64,000 bases of DNA, taken from assembly GCF_050003625.1 (NCBI RefSeq), contig NC_134401.1, positions 70,770,632 to 70,834,631 on the forward strand, in the 5' to 3' direction. This document shows, piece after piece, positions 52,864 to 64,000 of this stretch. The notes beneath the pieces are model-generated. The model was not told the origin of the DNA. It did not search any database and saw only the letters and a program-made list of their open reading frames with translations. The translations under genes and the position numbers were made by a program. This DNA is from Haematobia irritans. Taxonomy: Eukaryota > Arthropoda > Insecta > Diptera > Muscidae. Position 1 is the stretch's first letter, and each line of letters starts with the position of its first letter.

Positions 52864-54367
52864 CAGCGTTGCCAGAATTGTTTCACAAACAACGCTAGAT
52901 TTGTCCCTAGCCCAAAAAAGCTAAAAAATTTAAAAAAATAGTTAAAAAAAAACTAAAATTTTTTTTTGGGTACTCGATACATTTTGATTACTATCACAAA
53001 TTTTTACTGGAAGTCCTTCGTTTATATTTCCTTGTAAAAACATTTTTCCCAGTAAACTTGCAATTGTCAGCTGGTCAATCATCAACAAGTCCAATGTGCG
53101 ATATATTGCAGAATGTCACATAGAACTGCATTAGAAAATATCAATATATTTCGTTTTAACTGAATTAATGATAAATTCGTGAAGGTGTACACTTCTTCTA
53201 ATTTTACCCAAGAGAATAAAACCCATTATAACTGTCTTGCAAGTTTATACTGAATAACTTTTATTCGAAAATTTCCCATACAAACCTATTGTTGTCCAAT
53301 TTTCGTAAATGTAAATCCATTCCATTAATATATAGCGGATTTGTTTTGATCCTATCACTACGAATTTTTTGTTGCATTTTTTTGATGTTAAAAAAAATAA
53401 TACCACATTCAAAACTTTATTTCCTTAATTATTTCTATGTTCGGTTCCAAAGATTTTGTACACTGATGCTTTTGGTATTGATTCCGAGTCAAATTTGAAT
53501 TTATTCGTTTTTTCAGCTTTTTCTTCATGAGCTATCACAGTGCTATAAAAACATGCTAACGACAACTTAAATTTCCAAATTCAGACTCGACTTTAAGTAG
53601 AAATTATTCTATGTATACGTTTTTAAAATAAAATGTTGAAAAACCTCATCTATTTTTGAACGCTATTTTGGTTTGTGGTCAAGATACAAAAACTCCACAA
53701 ATTTAAAGACTATTTCATTAATTTTAAGAATTTTTTAGAATTGATCCTAGCCTTCTTTCATGAAAATATACCAATTTTCAAGTTGAATCACTTAACTATA
53801 AGGACAAAACGACTTTATAGGCTTTGTGCAAAGGAAAGTTTTATATAAGAGAAATTCACAAATGCTATTATAACCAAAATTCGCGTTCGTATTTTAAGGA
53901 CATGAAATCTTTGGCCTCACCACAATATTTTTTCAGTGTACAAAGCAATTCACATCTACTATTTTAATTTAGTAATATCATAATAACTTTAGAATATTAT
54001 AATAACATAAAAAGGATAAACGAGTCAAATGCTATTATTCCTAATAATTTCTGACAGTTTATATAAGGAATTTGGATGGTAATAGTAGATTTAAAGTTTA
54101 CGATAACTTTTATGAATACGAGGAAAAAAACTTTACAGGTGTATTTGCTGCAAAACTGCCCGCATAATGTGGAAAACCTTATTCTGGCAGCAAGGCTTAG
54201 ATAAAAACGAAGGAATATGTCGAAAATAAAAAAAAAAAAAACAAAATAGCTAAAAGGGTCATGAAAAAAAGCCAGAAAAAAGCTAAAAGCTAAATGCATT
54301 TTTTCCCCTCTAAACGTCTTCAAAAAAAGCCAAATCTAGCGGGAAAAAAGCTAAATTGGCAACGCTG
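52864..54367. mobile_element. hAT-like non-autonomous transposon, 1.5 kb
   Basis: Ends CAGCGTTGCCA (52864) and TGGCAACGCTG (54367) are inverted, and TTAGC/GCTAAA-like words follow inside. Flanks TTGAGGAG (52856-52863) and TTGATGAG (54368-54375) are 8-bp duplications with one mismatch, the hAT hallmark. The interior has no transposase; 53450-53940 resembles repeats at 4220 and 12500. Confidence 0.82.
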
Positions 54368-54536
54368 TTGATGAGGCACCAATAAATAACATTCACAAAT
54401 ACGAGTGTCTTTTTAATAAAAGGAATTTTAATTTCTGAAATAAACTGGCAAAAGAAAAGGCTTGGACAAATGTCGCAAGTGCTGTTGGAAAGACTGGTAA
54501 CTATTGTAAATATAATAATAAAAAACAAACTATTTA

Positions 54537-55793
54537 GGAAATTATTGTAATTTTATTTTATTATGATATATTGGTATTACTCAATTATGTATGGAACAAA
54601 ATATCGGCCAAATGGGCGCCGCGACCTCGGTGGCGCACCTTCATCCGATGGTCCAAATTTTCGATGACGCTGAGGCATAATGGAGGTTCTATGCCGTTAA
54701 TGTGCCGAATTATCTCATCCTTTAGCTCTTGAATTGTTGCTGGCTTATCGACGTACACCTTTTCTTTCAAATAACCCCAAAGAAAAAAGTCCAACGGTGT
54801 CAAATCACATGATGTTGGCGGCCAATTGACATCACCATTACGTGAGATAACACGGCCATTGCATTTGTTGCGCAAAAGAGCCATTGTTTCGTTAGCTGTG
54901 TGGCAAGTGGCACCTGCTGAAACCACATATAGTCCACATCCATATCTTCCAATTCGGGCCATAAAAGGTTCGTTATCATTTCACGATAGCGAACACCATT
55001 CACAGTAACTGCCTGACCGGCCTCATTTTGGAAAAAATACGGCCCGATGATGCCGCCAGCCCATAAACCGCACCAAACAGTCACTCTTTGGGGGTGCATT
55101 GGTTTTTCAACAATCACTATTGGATTCTCATTCGCCCAAATGCGGCAATTTTGTTTATTGACGAATCCACTGAGGTGAAAATGTACCTCATCACTGAAGA
55201 TGATTTTCTTTGAAAATTGATCACCCACTGTTGGCATTTCTTGGAACCATTCTGCCCATTCACGACGTTTGGAATGGTCAAGAGGCTTTAGTTCTTGAGC
55301 TAATTGCACCTTGTAAGCGTGTAAATGGAAGTCTTTATGCATAATGTTCATCAACGACGAGTGTGAGAAGTGCAATTGTTTGGCGTGATGACGAGTTGAA
55401 GTGGACGGCTCTTCAGCTACACTATCGCGAACAGCAGCAATATTTTCTGCAGTACGAGCTGTACGAGCATGCACTGGTGTTCTCACATCTTCTACAGACC
55501 CGGTTTGCTCGAATTTTTCCACGATTTTTGCGATTGTACGCACATTTGGACGATCTAATTGACCAAAAAAATCACGAAGTGCACGATATGCATTTTGATT
55601 TGAACGCCCATTTTCATAATAAGTCTGGATAACATTAACACATTGTGTATCTCTCCATGGTTCAAATTGAGTAAGTCTGAAATAGAGAAATGTCAAATAA
55701 AATTCGGAAAAATTTGGCGTTTAGGTGTGGTTCACATTCAACATCGGCCCTTACAATTTAACCATATTTCATTGTAATTTCCCTACGAATTTA
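54537..55793 (-). mobile_element. rosa-like (DD41D) transposon, nearly full length
   Basis: Encloses a full-length transposase frame. Possible short inverted ends TAGGAAATTA (54535) and TAATTTCCCTA (ending 55795) with TA at the boundaries; these ends are weak. It sits in the first intron of the MADF gene. Confidence 0.68.
54585..55696 (-). pseudogene. DD41D transposase, frameshifted at a catalytic aspartate
   Basis: Begins near TQFEPWRDTQCVNVIQTYYE, with an N-terminal helix-turn-helix region (RALRDFFGQLDRPNVRTIAK) and KIIFSDEVHFHLSGFVNKQN (first D). At WFQQ four bases are missing near 54920, removing the second catalytic aspartate and shifting the frame; GATCHTA continues in the other frame to CDLTPLDFFLWGYLKEKVYV (third D, 41 residues after the expected second) and ends LADILFHT. 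Same clade as 8571-9275. Inactive. Confidence 0.9.
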
Positions 55794-56645
55794 TGGTTAA
55801 GCAATGCTAATCTCGGCGGAAGAGTTTGCGGGAGAGATATGTAAGAGAAAATCTGAAGCTCAAGTCGGGTAGTGGTGCCCCAGAATACGAAGTTTCGTGG
55901 AAGTACACAGAAGTTATGTCCTGTTTGAAAGACTATTTGGAACCCAAACCGTAATGCATATATATATTTTTAATATTTTATCTGGACATCACCAAGAACA
56001 ATAACTTGTTTCAATTGCAGTACTACAAGTAATTTTGATGAAACATTCATGAACGAGACCGAAAATCTTATTGAAGATGAGATTGAATTTGCCTATGAGG
56101 AACTGGACAATAGCTATTTACCTTGTTCTTTCGACGAACAATCAATTTGTGAGATAGTTGGTAGTATCAATAATATGATGGAGAGATCGATAGAAAAGGA
56201 ACAGAAAGACGACGGTGTCTACAAATTCATTGATTCACTTTTGTCAACTGTCAACATGAATTCACAAAAAAATAAACGTAGAATTAATTAATTTTGTAGC
56301 GGAAAAAGTGCAGTTGTTATCAAATTGAGTAATATTGTACTTCAAATGAACATTTTGTCCAAAGCAAAATAAATTAATAACTTTGGCAGTAGTCGACTCA
56401 TTGAAGCTTGAATTACATTTTATATTCTATTAATTGTTATTAATTTGTTATTTATAATGAGTTGTATCTATATATTACCATACCCAATAGCTATATATTA
56501 TCATACACTATTTAATATTTATTTAAACAATCAGTTTACTAATTTTGTATTAATTTGACCAAACAAGTAAATCGATAGACAATAATTAATTAATTAAGAA
56601 TTGGTATGTTTATTTCTAAAAATAAATCCATTGATTTCATCTCTG

Positions 56646-57917
56646 TTAAAAGATTCTTTGGTGGCATTGTTGGAATGTTTTTTTTTTTATTTTCGACAGC
56701 GAGTTGTTCCATATTTCATTTCCTTCGTTACAAGTATCAAATGGAAGATATTGGCCGTCGTTGACTCTCAAAAAGTTGTGAAGAACTACCGCTGCTTTTA
56801 CAACATCTTCAGCATACGACGGAGTCATATTTAAGGGACCCAGTAATACCCTCCACTGTGCTGTCACAATACCAAAGGCATTTTCGATTGTTCTCCTAGC
56901 TCTGGAATGTCTCATATTAAACATCTCTCTATCTGCAGATAAAAGTGATACTGTGTTTTGCGGATGGTATAGCTGATTTTTAAGCAATCTTCTACCGAAC
57001 TCGGAATTTCTCAAAATACCGCCATCACTTTGTGAACCATATCCTCCAATGTCAACGGCTGTGAATTTATAGGTAGCATCACAAACAGCCAACAACACAA
57101 TTGAATGCATTCCTGAAGAGAGCCAAAATAAAAAAATGGTTTGGACCATCTCAAACAAGGAAGCCAAACAAACTAATCGTAATTGAATTGTAATTATACG
57201 TAGATATGATACAATCTTATTGTAGTTTTAATTGCAATCTGGGTAAACTTGTCAAGAATATTTGTAGTATAAAGAAAATCTACCTTCATAATTATAAAAC
57301 ATTGACCCAGAGTTCGATGGGCATGTAATATTTACGTGTTTGCCATCGATAGCTCCCACGCAGTGAGGGAAATTCCACATATCATCGAAATCTTTGGCTA
57401 TTTTCATCCAATCTTCATAAGTAGGCACAGACAAATATTTCTGGTACAATATTTTCCATATTATTTCACAACTTTCTCTTATTATTTTCCGAATAGTTGA
57501 AGCGCCCATCTTAAATGTTAGAGACAAATATTGGGTGCTGTCTCCGTAAGCCAAATAACTGAAAATAATACTATTATAATTATATTCTTAGCTTACACCA
57601 AAGATAAAAAAGGCGGCATTTTGCTGAAATGGGTCGACAGTTGGAGTGTTTCGTAAGATCGTTTTCCAGTAAATTGAAAAACACATCAAAACTAGCTCGT
57701 GTCATCCTGCATCTGGGTCCTTAGTGTATATATGGTCGAAAGACAAGGCAAATAATCCATCAACGTCTCTTGTTTGGTAAAGCGGTCTGACCCAAAATCG
57801 TCTACAGCGCATTCCTTCAAGGGAGTCTAAAGTTTCCCACAGTAGCGCCAATAGTAAAATTAGCGAAATTGCTTCCAAATATTCCATATGAAATTTATGA
57901 AATAAAATTATTGACAC
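56646..57917 (-). pseudogene. PIF/Harbinger DDE transposase with two introns, one frameshift
   Basis: Exon 1 (57917-57599): RRFWVRPLYQTRDVDGLFAL, then a one-base frameshift after KDPDAG and MTRASFDVFFNLLENDLTKH. A 40-nt intron (57598-57559, GTGTAAG..TTTTCAG) joins in frame to exon 2 (57558-57284): YLAYGDSTQYLSLTFKMGAS and CVGAIDGKHVNI (first catalytic D). Intron 2 (57283-57113, GTAGAT..CTCTTCAG) joins to exon 3 (57112-56646): MHSIVLLAVCDATYKFTAVD, IGGYGSQSDGG (second D) and RRTIENAFGIVTAQWRVL (catalytic E). This is the DDE_Tnp_4 arrangement. The frameshift in exon 1 makes it a probable pseudogene; otherwise the protein is intact. Confidence 0.85.
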
Positions 57918-58027
57918 AACCGGAGTTTGTTTACAACTGATTGTTTATATTTATGAAGCAAAGCCGCTTCGAAGCACAGAAAAAAGCTGAAGCCTACGCC
58001 TGCTTTTTTTATTGTGTTTCGGCCTTA

Positions 58028-60097
58028 ATGGTGATGAGATGACTGGTAGCTTCCGCCATGGCTTGTTGAGGGAAGGTATTGTGTGTAAAGGATGGCTTTG
58101 GAGGATCCAGACGTGTGCGGAAAGTCGTGTAGGAAAAGGTTGAAGAGAAGTGGTGCTAGTACGCTGCCTTGAGGAACTCCGCTCCTAACTTCTCCAAAGG
58201 GAGAGATGTCATTGTTGATTTCAACGCAGAATTTTCGGTCCAAAAAAAACTTGATATTATCTTTATCATAAATGGGTCGATAGCTAGGTTGACCAATTTA
58301 TATAGAATACCTTTCTCGATGTCCAAGGATATAGCAACCGTTGCCTGCTTTTCTCTTAAGTGTGCAGTGACATGGGAACGAAATTTAAGTAATGCATGTT
58401 GAGTGGAATGATGCCGTTTGAAGCCAAATTGATAAGAAGGTAGTGGACAAAATGGGAATTCATTCTCTATTTTTATTTTTAGTATGAGTTCAAATAATTT
58501 TCCAACATTTGACAATGATATTGGACGGACATCTTTGACGTCTAAGCTGCAGTTTTTCTTTTTGATAGGTATAATTTTAGACGTTTTCCAGGCCTTGGGA
58601 AAATAGCCGATGTTTAGACAAATATTGAAAAGGCACGTAATAAGTTTGATTGAACTAATCGGCAGTTTCTTGATTGAGAAGATGGATATGCTGTCAACGC
58701 CGCTTGAGTTCTTGTTGTTGATGCCATTAATGACGCATTTTACTTCCTCCAAATTTGTGAAGTGGTAATTGTCTTCATTTTGCAGCGAAGAGAAAGTGTC
58801 GTCGAAAGAATGTATGTGTTGGGTCATATTGGCGGTGTATGAAGCAACGCGTTCAGTGAGATCTGGTACTGGATTAATAGGCAAGTTTTCCTTAAAGATG
58901 GACGAATAATAGGTTCGGAAGGCCTCACAGATTTCAGCATCATCTGTTATTATATTGTTGTTAACCGATATTTTTTGGCAGGTACCGCTCTTCTTTTTAC
59001 CAATTATGCTATTAATATCTTTGAATGCTCTTGGGGCAGTTTAATTTTTTCAAGTTTCGACTGGAATTTACTTGCTTGATCTAGTCTGATCCGATCGTTT
59101 ATGTTTATTTTTAAGAGACCAATTTGTTTGGATAATAGGTTATACTCAAAGGTGGATCTATTGCCAGTTCTGTGGAAAAGCCTTTTGAGTTGCTTTTGCC
59201 ACTGGTGTTTAACTTTAAACATTTTTTTAATGTTATCGGGCAGTATGGTTTTGTTTTCTTTAATTTCATGCCTCTCAGAGTGGTAGGTTGCATTGGTTTG
59301 TATGAGATTGCTAAACTCGTTTATAGCTTGGTCTATTTCAGTATTTGTTAAGTTTCTATTATCAGGAGGCATAATTGAGATGCACCCAATATCTACATCA
59401 TATCTAAATCTGTTTCAGTCTGCGTTTTGAAATGATGTGAAAAAGCGTGGGGCCTCAGGATAAAGGCCGAATCTGTAAGTTTTAAGTCTAAGGACAGGGG
59501 AAAGTGGTCCGAAAATGTTGGAAGGCTTTCTACTCTATAATTACCGTCGTCTGCATTCGCAAATTGCGAGCTGAGTACGAAGTGGTCCAAAAAGGAATTG
59601 CGAGGAGTGATCTGAGAGCCAGGTTTGAAAAGATATTCCATTAGGGTTGTTGTTGCAATCGTTCCAGGCAAGATTTCTAGCGTTGAAGTCGCCGCCTAGA
59701 ATTAGCCCATCGTATTGATTCGAATTTCAATTATTTTGTCCAAACCGGAAATAAAACTGTCTCTGGGGAGATTTGTAGGCACATACACTGACCCTACAAG
59801 TATTCTTTTGGGGATATTATTTTGATTTATTTCAATCTGTATTAATGTTGCAAATATACGGGAAAGCCCAATGTGTACCCTTTCGAATGAGATATTGTTC
59901 TGCAACACAATTGCTACACCAATGGGTGTGTAGCCATAGAAGGAATTGTAGCCATGTATGTATAATTGCATGTTATCCCTCAGGTGGCATTCTTGTAATA
60001 AGCCGATGTTTATTTTATAATAGTGTAAGAGGTTAGACAATTCGATTTGTCGACTTCTGTCAATCAGTGACCGGAATTTCAGTTTATTACGGTACAT
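58028..60097 (-). pseudogene. Jockey ORF2 (endonuclease and RT), broken
   Basis: ATG 60097: MYRNKLKFRSLIDRSRQIEL, NIGLLQECHLRDN, IHGYNSFYGYTPIGVAIVLQ; then LRPHAFSHHF, a linker (59372-59004) and RT: INGINNKNSSGVDSISIFSI, YFPKAWKTSKIIPIKKK, VRPISLSNVGKLFELILKIK, FGFKRHHSTQHALL and SGVPQGSVLAPLLFNLFLHD. The catalytic YADD is missing: after KAILY about 20 nt are lost before the reading continues. Several frameshifts (near 59690, 59390, 58990, 58240) make this a clear pseudogene. Confidence 0.85.
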
Positions 60098-60151
60098 TTT
60101 TGATCTTATTGAAAATTCTTAAAAACTCAACCTAGGCTTCGACTTTGGAGC

Positions 60152-60874
60152 AACTGCAGTTTATGGGCCCCTCACCGAATTACTTAAAATTAATATGTGT
60201 TGTGTCATTCGGTGAGCTGATTCTAACATAGTGACACATAACCAGGGGAAGTACCCGGGTCTTGAGATATAGCCCTCCAAAGGGTCAATAAAAACTTGAT
60301 ATATCTCTTTTGTTTTTTGCCCAATCTTGACAAATTTGGTATCATATGGAAGCTTATTCAATGCACTTTTATACTATGAATATACTCTTTATATTTATAT
60401 TAAATTTAGTTTGGAAGATATTGGGAGATATAAATAAAAAAGAAAATTTTTACCCAAATTTTTTGTTATTTTCGTTATATCTCAAAAAGTCTTCGATTAT
60501 ACCCTTTTATATTTGATTGATGTACAACATGTCTTTATAGGTCCACTTTTAGCAAAGTTATGGAGTTTTTATTTTGAGTAGAAAAAAATGTATTATTACT
60601 CAAATATTTTCTCCCCTTGTGTTTGCGTTAGCCCACTTTGAACTCTATTGCGTATAAAAGTGCATTGAATAAGCTTTCATATGATACCAAGTTTGTCTAG
60701 ATTGGAGAAAACACAAAAGAGATATATCAAGTTTTTATTGACCCTTTGGAGGGCTATATCTCAAGACCCGGGTACTTCCCCCGGGTGTGGGTCACTTTGT
60801 TGGAATCAGCTCACCGAATGACACAACATATATTAATTTTAAGCAATTCGGTGAGGGGCCCATAAACTGCAGTT
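60152..60874. mobile_element. Palindromic element with ~210-bp inverted arms
   Basis: Left arm from AACTGCAGTTTATGGGCCCC (60154) and right arm ending in its reverse complement (60873) match over about 200 bp, including CTCACCGAATT and gagatatagccctccaaagg. Four-base GAGC flanks may be the target duplication. It lies between Jockey ORF1 and ORF2. Minus-strand ORF 60361-60161 is only arm sequence. Confidence 0.85.
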
Positions 60875-60889
60875 GAGCCAAAAAAGTTT

Positions 60890-61864
60890 GCATATGACTT
60901 ACCGGGCAACACATATGAAGAAATCGTTTTCGAAAGTTTTCTTTGGCGATTTCTCTTTCCTCGCGGGCTTTCATTATTCTCTCCCTTTTATTTGCGACAT
61001 ATTTCTTCTATGCACTGCATCCCCTCCAACTAGCCGGATACCTGCTTCTCCACAATTTACACAAATGGGTTGTGTTTCTTTTTGGCCTTGTCTCGGACAA
61101 TTGCCAGGCTCGTGACTTTAACGCATCTGAAACCTGTATTGCAATTTTTTGCTATGTGCCCCCATAGTTGACAATGGCGACATTGGATTTCTTTTTCTTT
61201 GTTTTTGGGCTTTTCCCAAGGTACTATTTGGCTGGAAACTGCGTTTATGTGTTTGACATCATCTCTAGACTTACAAGGATGTAATGTTACGATGAACAAA
61301 CTTGTTATATATTTATTTTTAATAGAATGAGGTGTAGTAAAGAATGAGACATTCGCTACCACACCTGGTATTATCAAATCCAAATTAGTTTTAATTTCCT
61401 CTGGCGTAGTTTTAATGTGAAGGTCACGTAAAACAAGTGAAACCTGCTTCAATTCTTTCGGGGTGAAGGAATATGAATTAATTTTCTCTCATTTCGGAGT
61501 GGACAGAAGTGTCTGCGAAATACAATTTACTTTTACGACGATTTATATTCTTGATTTTAAAAACAATTTTTGGCTCTCATGCTTCCAATTGAGTCACTAG
61601 AGCATTGATATTTTGGTCAAACAGAAAGATTGGTGGACAGAATTTTTGTTTCGGGAAGCTCCCTGTTGCGATCCTCGTCATTGTTGCTGATGAATTCATA
61701 ATGTTCATATTATTTCATTTGGTTGTTGTTTGCTGCTCAATTGCATTGTCGGATTGTTGAAAATCTAGTTTCCCAAGAACAGAAAAACGATTCTGGTTGT
61801 TGATATCAAAAGATGTCACATCAATATTATCCATTGAGTCGTCACTCCTCATTTCTTCAGCCAT
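60890..61864 (-). pseudogene. Jockey ORF1 (Gag-like) with CCHC zinc knuckles
   Basis: ATG 61864: AEEMRSDDSMDNIDVTSFDI, NRFSVLGKLD (typical start), stops near 61710 and 61580, then SLVLRDLHIKTTPEEIKTNL, the central domain, and knuckles CRHCQLWGHIAKNC, a second one damaged by a substitution/frameshift (GFRCVKV...), and CVNCGEAGYPASWRGC in the next frame, ending in the basic tail KAREEREIAKENFRKRF. It would coat the element RNA. Several stops and frameshifts. Confidence 0.8.
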
Positions 61865-61900
61865 TTCACTTTGCCGCTTGTGGCACGGTAAAGTAATATT

Positions 61901-62775
61901 TTTGCCAATTTATTTTATTTATTTATAATGCACAAAAAATACGTCTGTTCAGTTTGCTTCTTCTTCTCTTCGTTCTATTTTTTCAATAACAAAACTATTT
62001 TCGATTACTCATAATGGTTCGTTACTTTGCAACGTATCGTAACGTTATCAAATATAATGGGTCGCGCAGATGTCATATATATGCATGATAATATAATCGG
62101 GTATATAATTCCCTAATTTGATTTTTTGAGGGTAGTGTGAGTGAGGTTGGCAAATTCGTGTCGGCGGCACTTTGATTTGGGGACTTTACTGCAGTGGTAG
62201 ATGAATGAAACCTTGGGTTTGTTTTCTTTGGCGCACTGTTTTCCTTCCCATCCTATAACAGTGATGTTCAAAGGATGGTTGGATTTGTTATGTGCGGCCG
62301 AATATTCTTTTTATTTTTATGGATTTTAGTACGTATGATAAATATGGCAAAAACAAACATATGTTTTTGTTGGGGATTGGAATCAATGTTCGCGATGGCT
62401 GGGAAGTGGAGAAGATTATGGCGAATGAAGCGTCAGTAATGAAGGATTTTGGATTTTGAAACGTCAGATTATTCTGAGTTTGGATGCTGAGAGGAGTGGT
62501 GGTGTTACAAAGGAAAAGAAACAAAAAAGTAGCGATTGTTGCTTGCATTTTATTGAACAAAGTTAGTTACATAAATGAGCAAAGATATAAATACAAACAA
62601 TAAAGATACAAAATACATAAGGCAGTTTTGTTTTGAAAGCGTATTAACAAGAAGTAAGCTATGAAACAATATTACAATTTATTATGGAAAATAATTTATA
62701 TAATGTATGGGCCTTTTTCAGGAAATTGAAAAAATTGAGAATGGCAATGCTAGCATTTGACAGTAACGTAAGGCT
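61901..62775. other. No gene seen
   Basis: Non-coding AT-rich DNA between the Jockey element and the terminal long-TIR element. Confidence 0.4.
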
Positions 62776-64000
62776 TGCGAACGAACTAAAGAAAGTTAGA
62801 GAAACCCAAATCTAGACGAAAGTGAGTGACTACCGTTCGTTCGCAATTGCTTTCGTTCGGATATCAGAAATAGGCTGAAAATGTTTGTTATGTCATGTCA
62901 TGTTTCTGAGATATCCTTATAAAAATATAAGGACGTTGAAGCAAATTGAAAGTGATTTTTACATTTGGATCTTTTTTTTTTAACGGAAAGTTAAGCAAAA
63001 ATTCTTAATATACATTCTTAATATACGCTTAAAAGACTAATTATTGGTAAAAACCTGAAAAGAGAAATAAAAAAGTCAACCTTAGTTAAATTAATCAATA
63101 AATAAATAAATTATTAAGTCATAAAAAACATTTAATAAAATACTGTTTGCCTGCGGACATCGACTCGAAACTTTCCCAGCTTGCGAATATTATTATATAC
63201 ACCCAAAAAATTTTGTTACTCATAATAACAAAAATGTTTGCTAAAACAGCAGTTTTTGTTTGTTGAAGAATGGACAGCAGTAGCATGTAGTAGTTTCAGC
63301 AAACATTCGTTAGTTGAAACAGCAAACATTTGTTACAGCTAAAATAGCAAACAGATGCTGCTGAATTAGCAAACGTGTTTGCTAAAAGTTTTTGACAAAC
63401 ATCGCTGCTAAAGTAGCAAACTGCGTTAGTTGAAATAGCTAACATTTTTACTGCTATAACAACTAAAAATGTTTGTTGTCCCAGCAACAAAATTGGTCGT
63501 GTTTTAACGATATGTTGAAATGAAACCCGTAAATCATTTAATACTATAACTTCTACATTTATTAAATGTGTGAAATAAATTGAATTCCATCAAACTATTG
63601 GAAGTTTAGTTGGATTGTTGTCCAGGATTTTTTTTGTTTCTTTTTCTTCTTTGGCATTATACACGCGGATAAAACATAACATGTTAAGACAATCTGTAAT
63701 GAAAAGTAAACAAAAAAATAAAAATAAACAATTAGTAATTACCCTAGTTTACACTAAAATTTACATTTGATGAGAGTTTGCTTTTTTATGTATTTTTATC
63801 TCTTGAATTCGAAAATAGAGGTTAAAGATTTGTAATGAAACAGTTTCTGAGATATCCTTATATTTTTATAAGGATATCTCAGAAACATGACATGACATAA
63901 CAAACATTTTCAGCCTATTTCTGATATCCTAACGAAAGCAATTGCGAAGGAACGGTTGTCACTCACTTTCGTCTAGATTTGGGTTTCTCTAACTTCCTTT
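62776..64000. mobile_element. Long-TIR element (arms >=150 bp), right end beyond the window
   Basis: 62776-62932 (gaacgaactaaagaaagtta ... gagatatccttataaaaata) is the reverse complement of about 63853-64000, which runs off the window. The interior holds the AGCAAACA-rich repeat (63207-63905) also found at 15366-16060. No transposase. Confidence 0.78.
63207..63905 (+). repeat. AGCAAACA-rich repeat, copy 2
   Basis: Same order and orientation as 15366-16060. Its final hairpin (gatatccttatatttttata then aggatatc) overlaps the right arm of the long-TIR element. Confidence 0.78.

Larger units (their letters stand above)
52852..56291 (+). pseudogene. Harbinger-associated MADF protein gene, interrupted
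   Basis: Exon 1: ATG at 52852 (M F E E), then the hAT-like insertion, then from 54376 APINNIHKYECLFNKRNFNF, a TGA at 54436-54438, and NKLAKEKAWTNVASAVGKT to a donor (G|GTAAC at 54497). The first intron contains the rosa-like transposon. Exon 2 (about 55811-55950): RRKSLRERYVRENLKLKSGS, YEVSWKYTEVMSCLKDYLEP, the second half of the MADF domain, then donor GTAATG. Exon 3 (56021-56291): TTSNFDETFMNETENLIEDE and a C-terminal tail. MADF proteins of these transposons bind DNA and help import the transposase. Nonsense codon, probable indel at the start of exon 2 and the hAT insertion inactivate it. Confidence 0.8.
52692..58024. mobile_element. Two-gene PIF/Harbinger transposon with two nested insertions
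   Basis: Right end AGGCCGAAACACAATAAAAA (minus strand from about 58025) is followed by TTAA. A diverged match to it lies at 52697-52730 (GAACACAGCAAATGTAAGC ... GCCGAAGC). Inside are a MADF-domain gene on the plus strand and a DDE transposase gene on the minus strand, facing each other, the usual PIF/Harbinger pair. Insertions: hAT-like (52864-54367) and rosa-like (54537-55793). Without them the element is about 2.6 kb. Confidence 0.75.
58028..61900 (-). mobile_element. Decayed Jockey-clade LINE, 3' part missing
   Basis: Minus strand: ORF1 (61864 to about 60890) with CCHC knuckles, a palindromic insertion (60152-60874), then ORF2 endonuclease (60097-59393), linker and RT (to 58028). The element breaks off at the Harbinger right end just after the RT palm, so the thumb and 3' end are absent. 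Confidence 0.82.

Noticed and set aside
61057..61452. Host zinc-knuckle (CNBP-like) gene
   Set aside because: Knuckle spacing, upstream domain and neighbouring endonuclease/RT show it is Jockey ORF1.

Overview
The window is fly nuclear DNA: AT-rich, intron-bearing and almost entirely built from transposable elements. The one conserved host exon is dipteran in character (nearly identical, as I recall, to the Drosophila Get3/Asna1 C-terminus). The repeats (irritans-type mariner, LOA and Jockey LINEs, rosa-like DD41D transposons, foldback elements, the TATACCCTCCACCAT family) fit a calyptrate, probably muscid, fly. The species cannot be read from the sequence.

Layout. 1-3.4 kb: repeat-filled intron and last exon of a GET3 ATPase gene. 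4.6-9.8 kb: a LINE split by a LOA-type LINE (10-bp target duplication; itself interrupted) and by a rosa-like DNA transposon. 10.1-11.9 kb: irritans mariner inside a PIF/Harbinger-like MITE. 15-19 kb: a 3.5-kb block of elements splitting another repeat. 19.1-21.8 kb: two reverse transcriptase pseudogenes, one carrying a tRNA-derived SINE. 22.7-25.6 kb: an identical 184-bp tandem duplication, a nested Tc1-like MITE, a minisatellite and a compact intronless gene with TATA box and poly(A) signal. 27.2-31.6 kb: a decayed LOA-type LINE. 31.6-33 kb: a TIR repeat with internal tandem arrays. 34-37.3 kb: exon-like ORFs, then a Transib (RAG1-like) transposon with recombination-signal-like ends. 37.3-39.5 kb: LTR-retrotransposon remnant with a SAP-domain Gag. 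39.6-46.8 kb: a foldback element with ~430-bp arms, one arm split by an apparently intact two-ORF LINE whose ORF1/ORF2 junction looks like a programmed -1 frameshift site. 46.8-52.7 kb: repeats, MITEs and an RT fragment. 52.7-58.0 kb: a two-gene PIF/Harbinger transposon (MADF protein plus DDE transposase, with introns) carrying a hAT-like and a rosa-like insertion. 58.0-61.9 kb: a decayed Jockey LINE with a palindromic insertion. 62.8-64 kb: a long-TIR element running off the window.

How it works together: insertions stack inside insertions, and target duplications plus interrupted reading frames give a relative order. Most coding sequences are broken. The best preserved are the LINE at 39.6-44.2 kb and the Transib transposase, which has one apparent frameshift. 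All family names come from motif recognition by eye; no database search was run.
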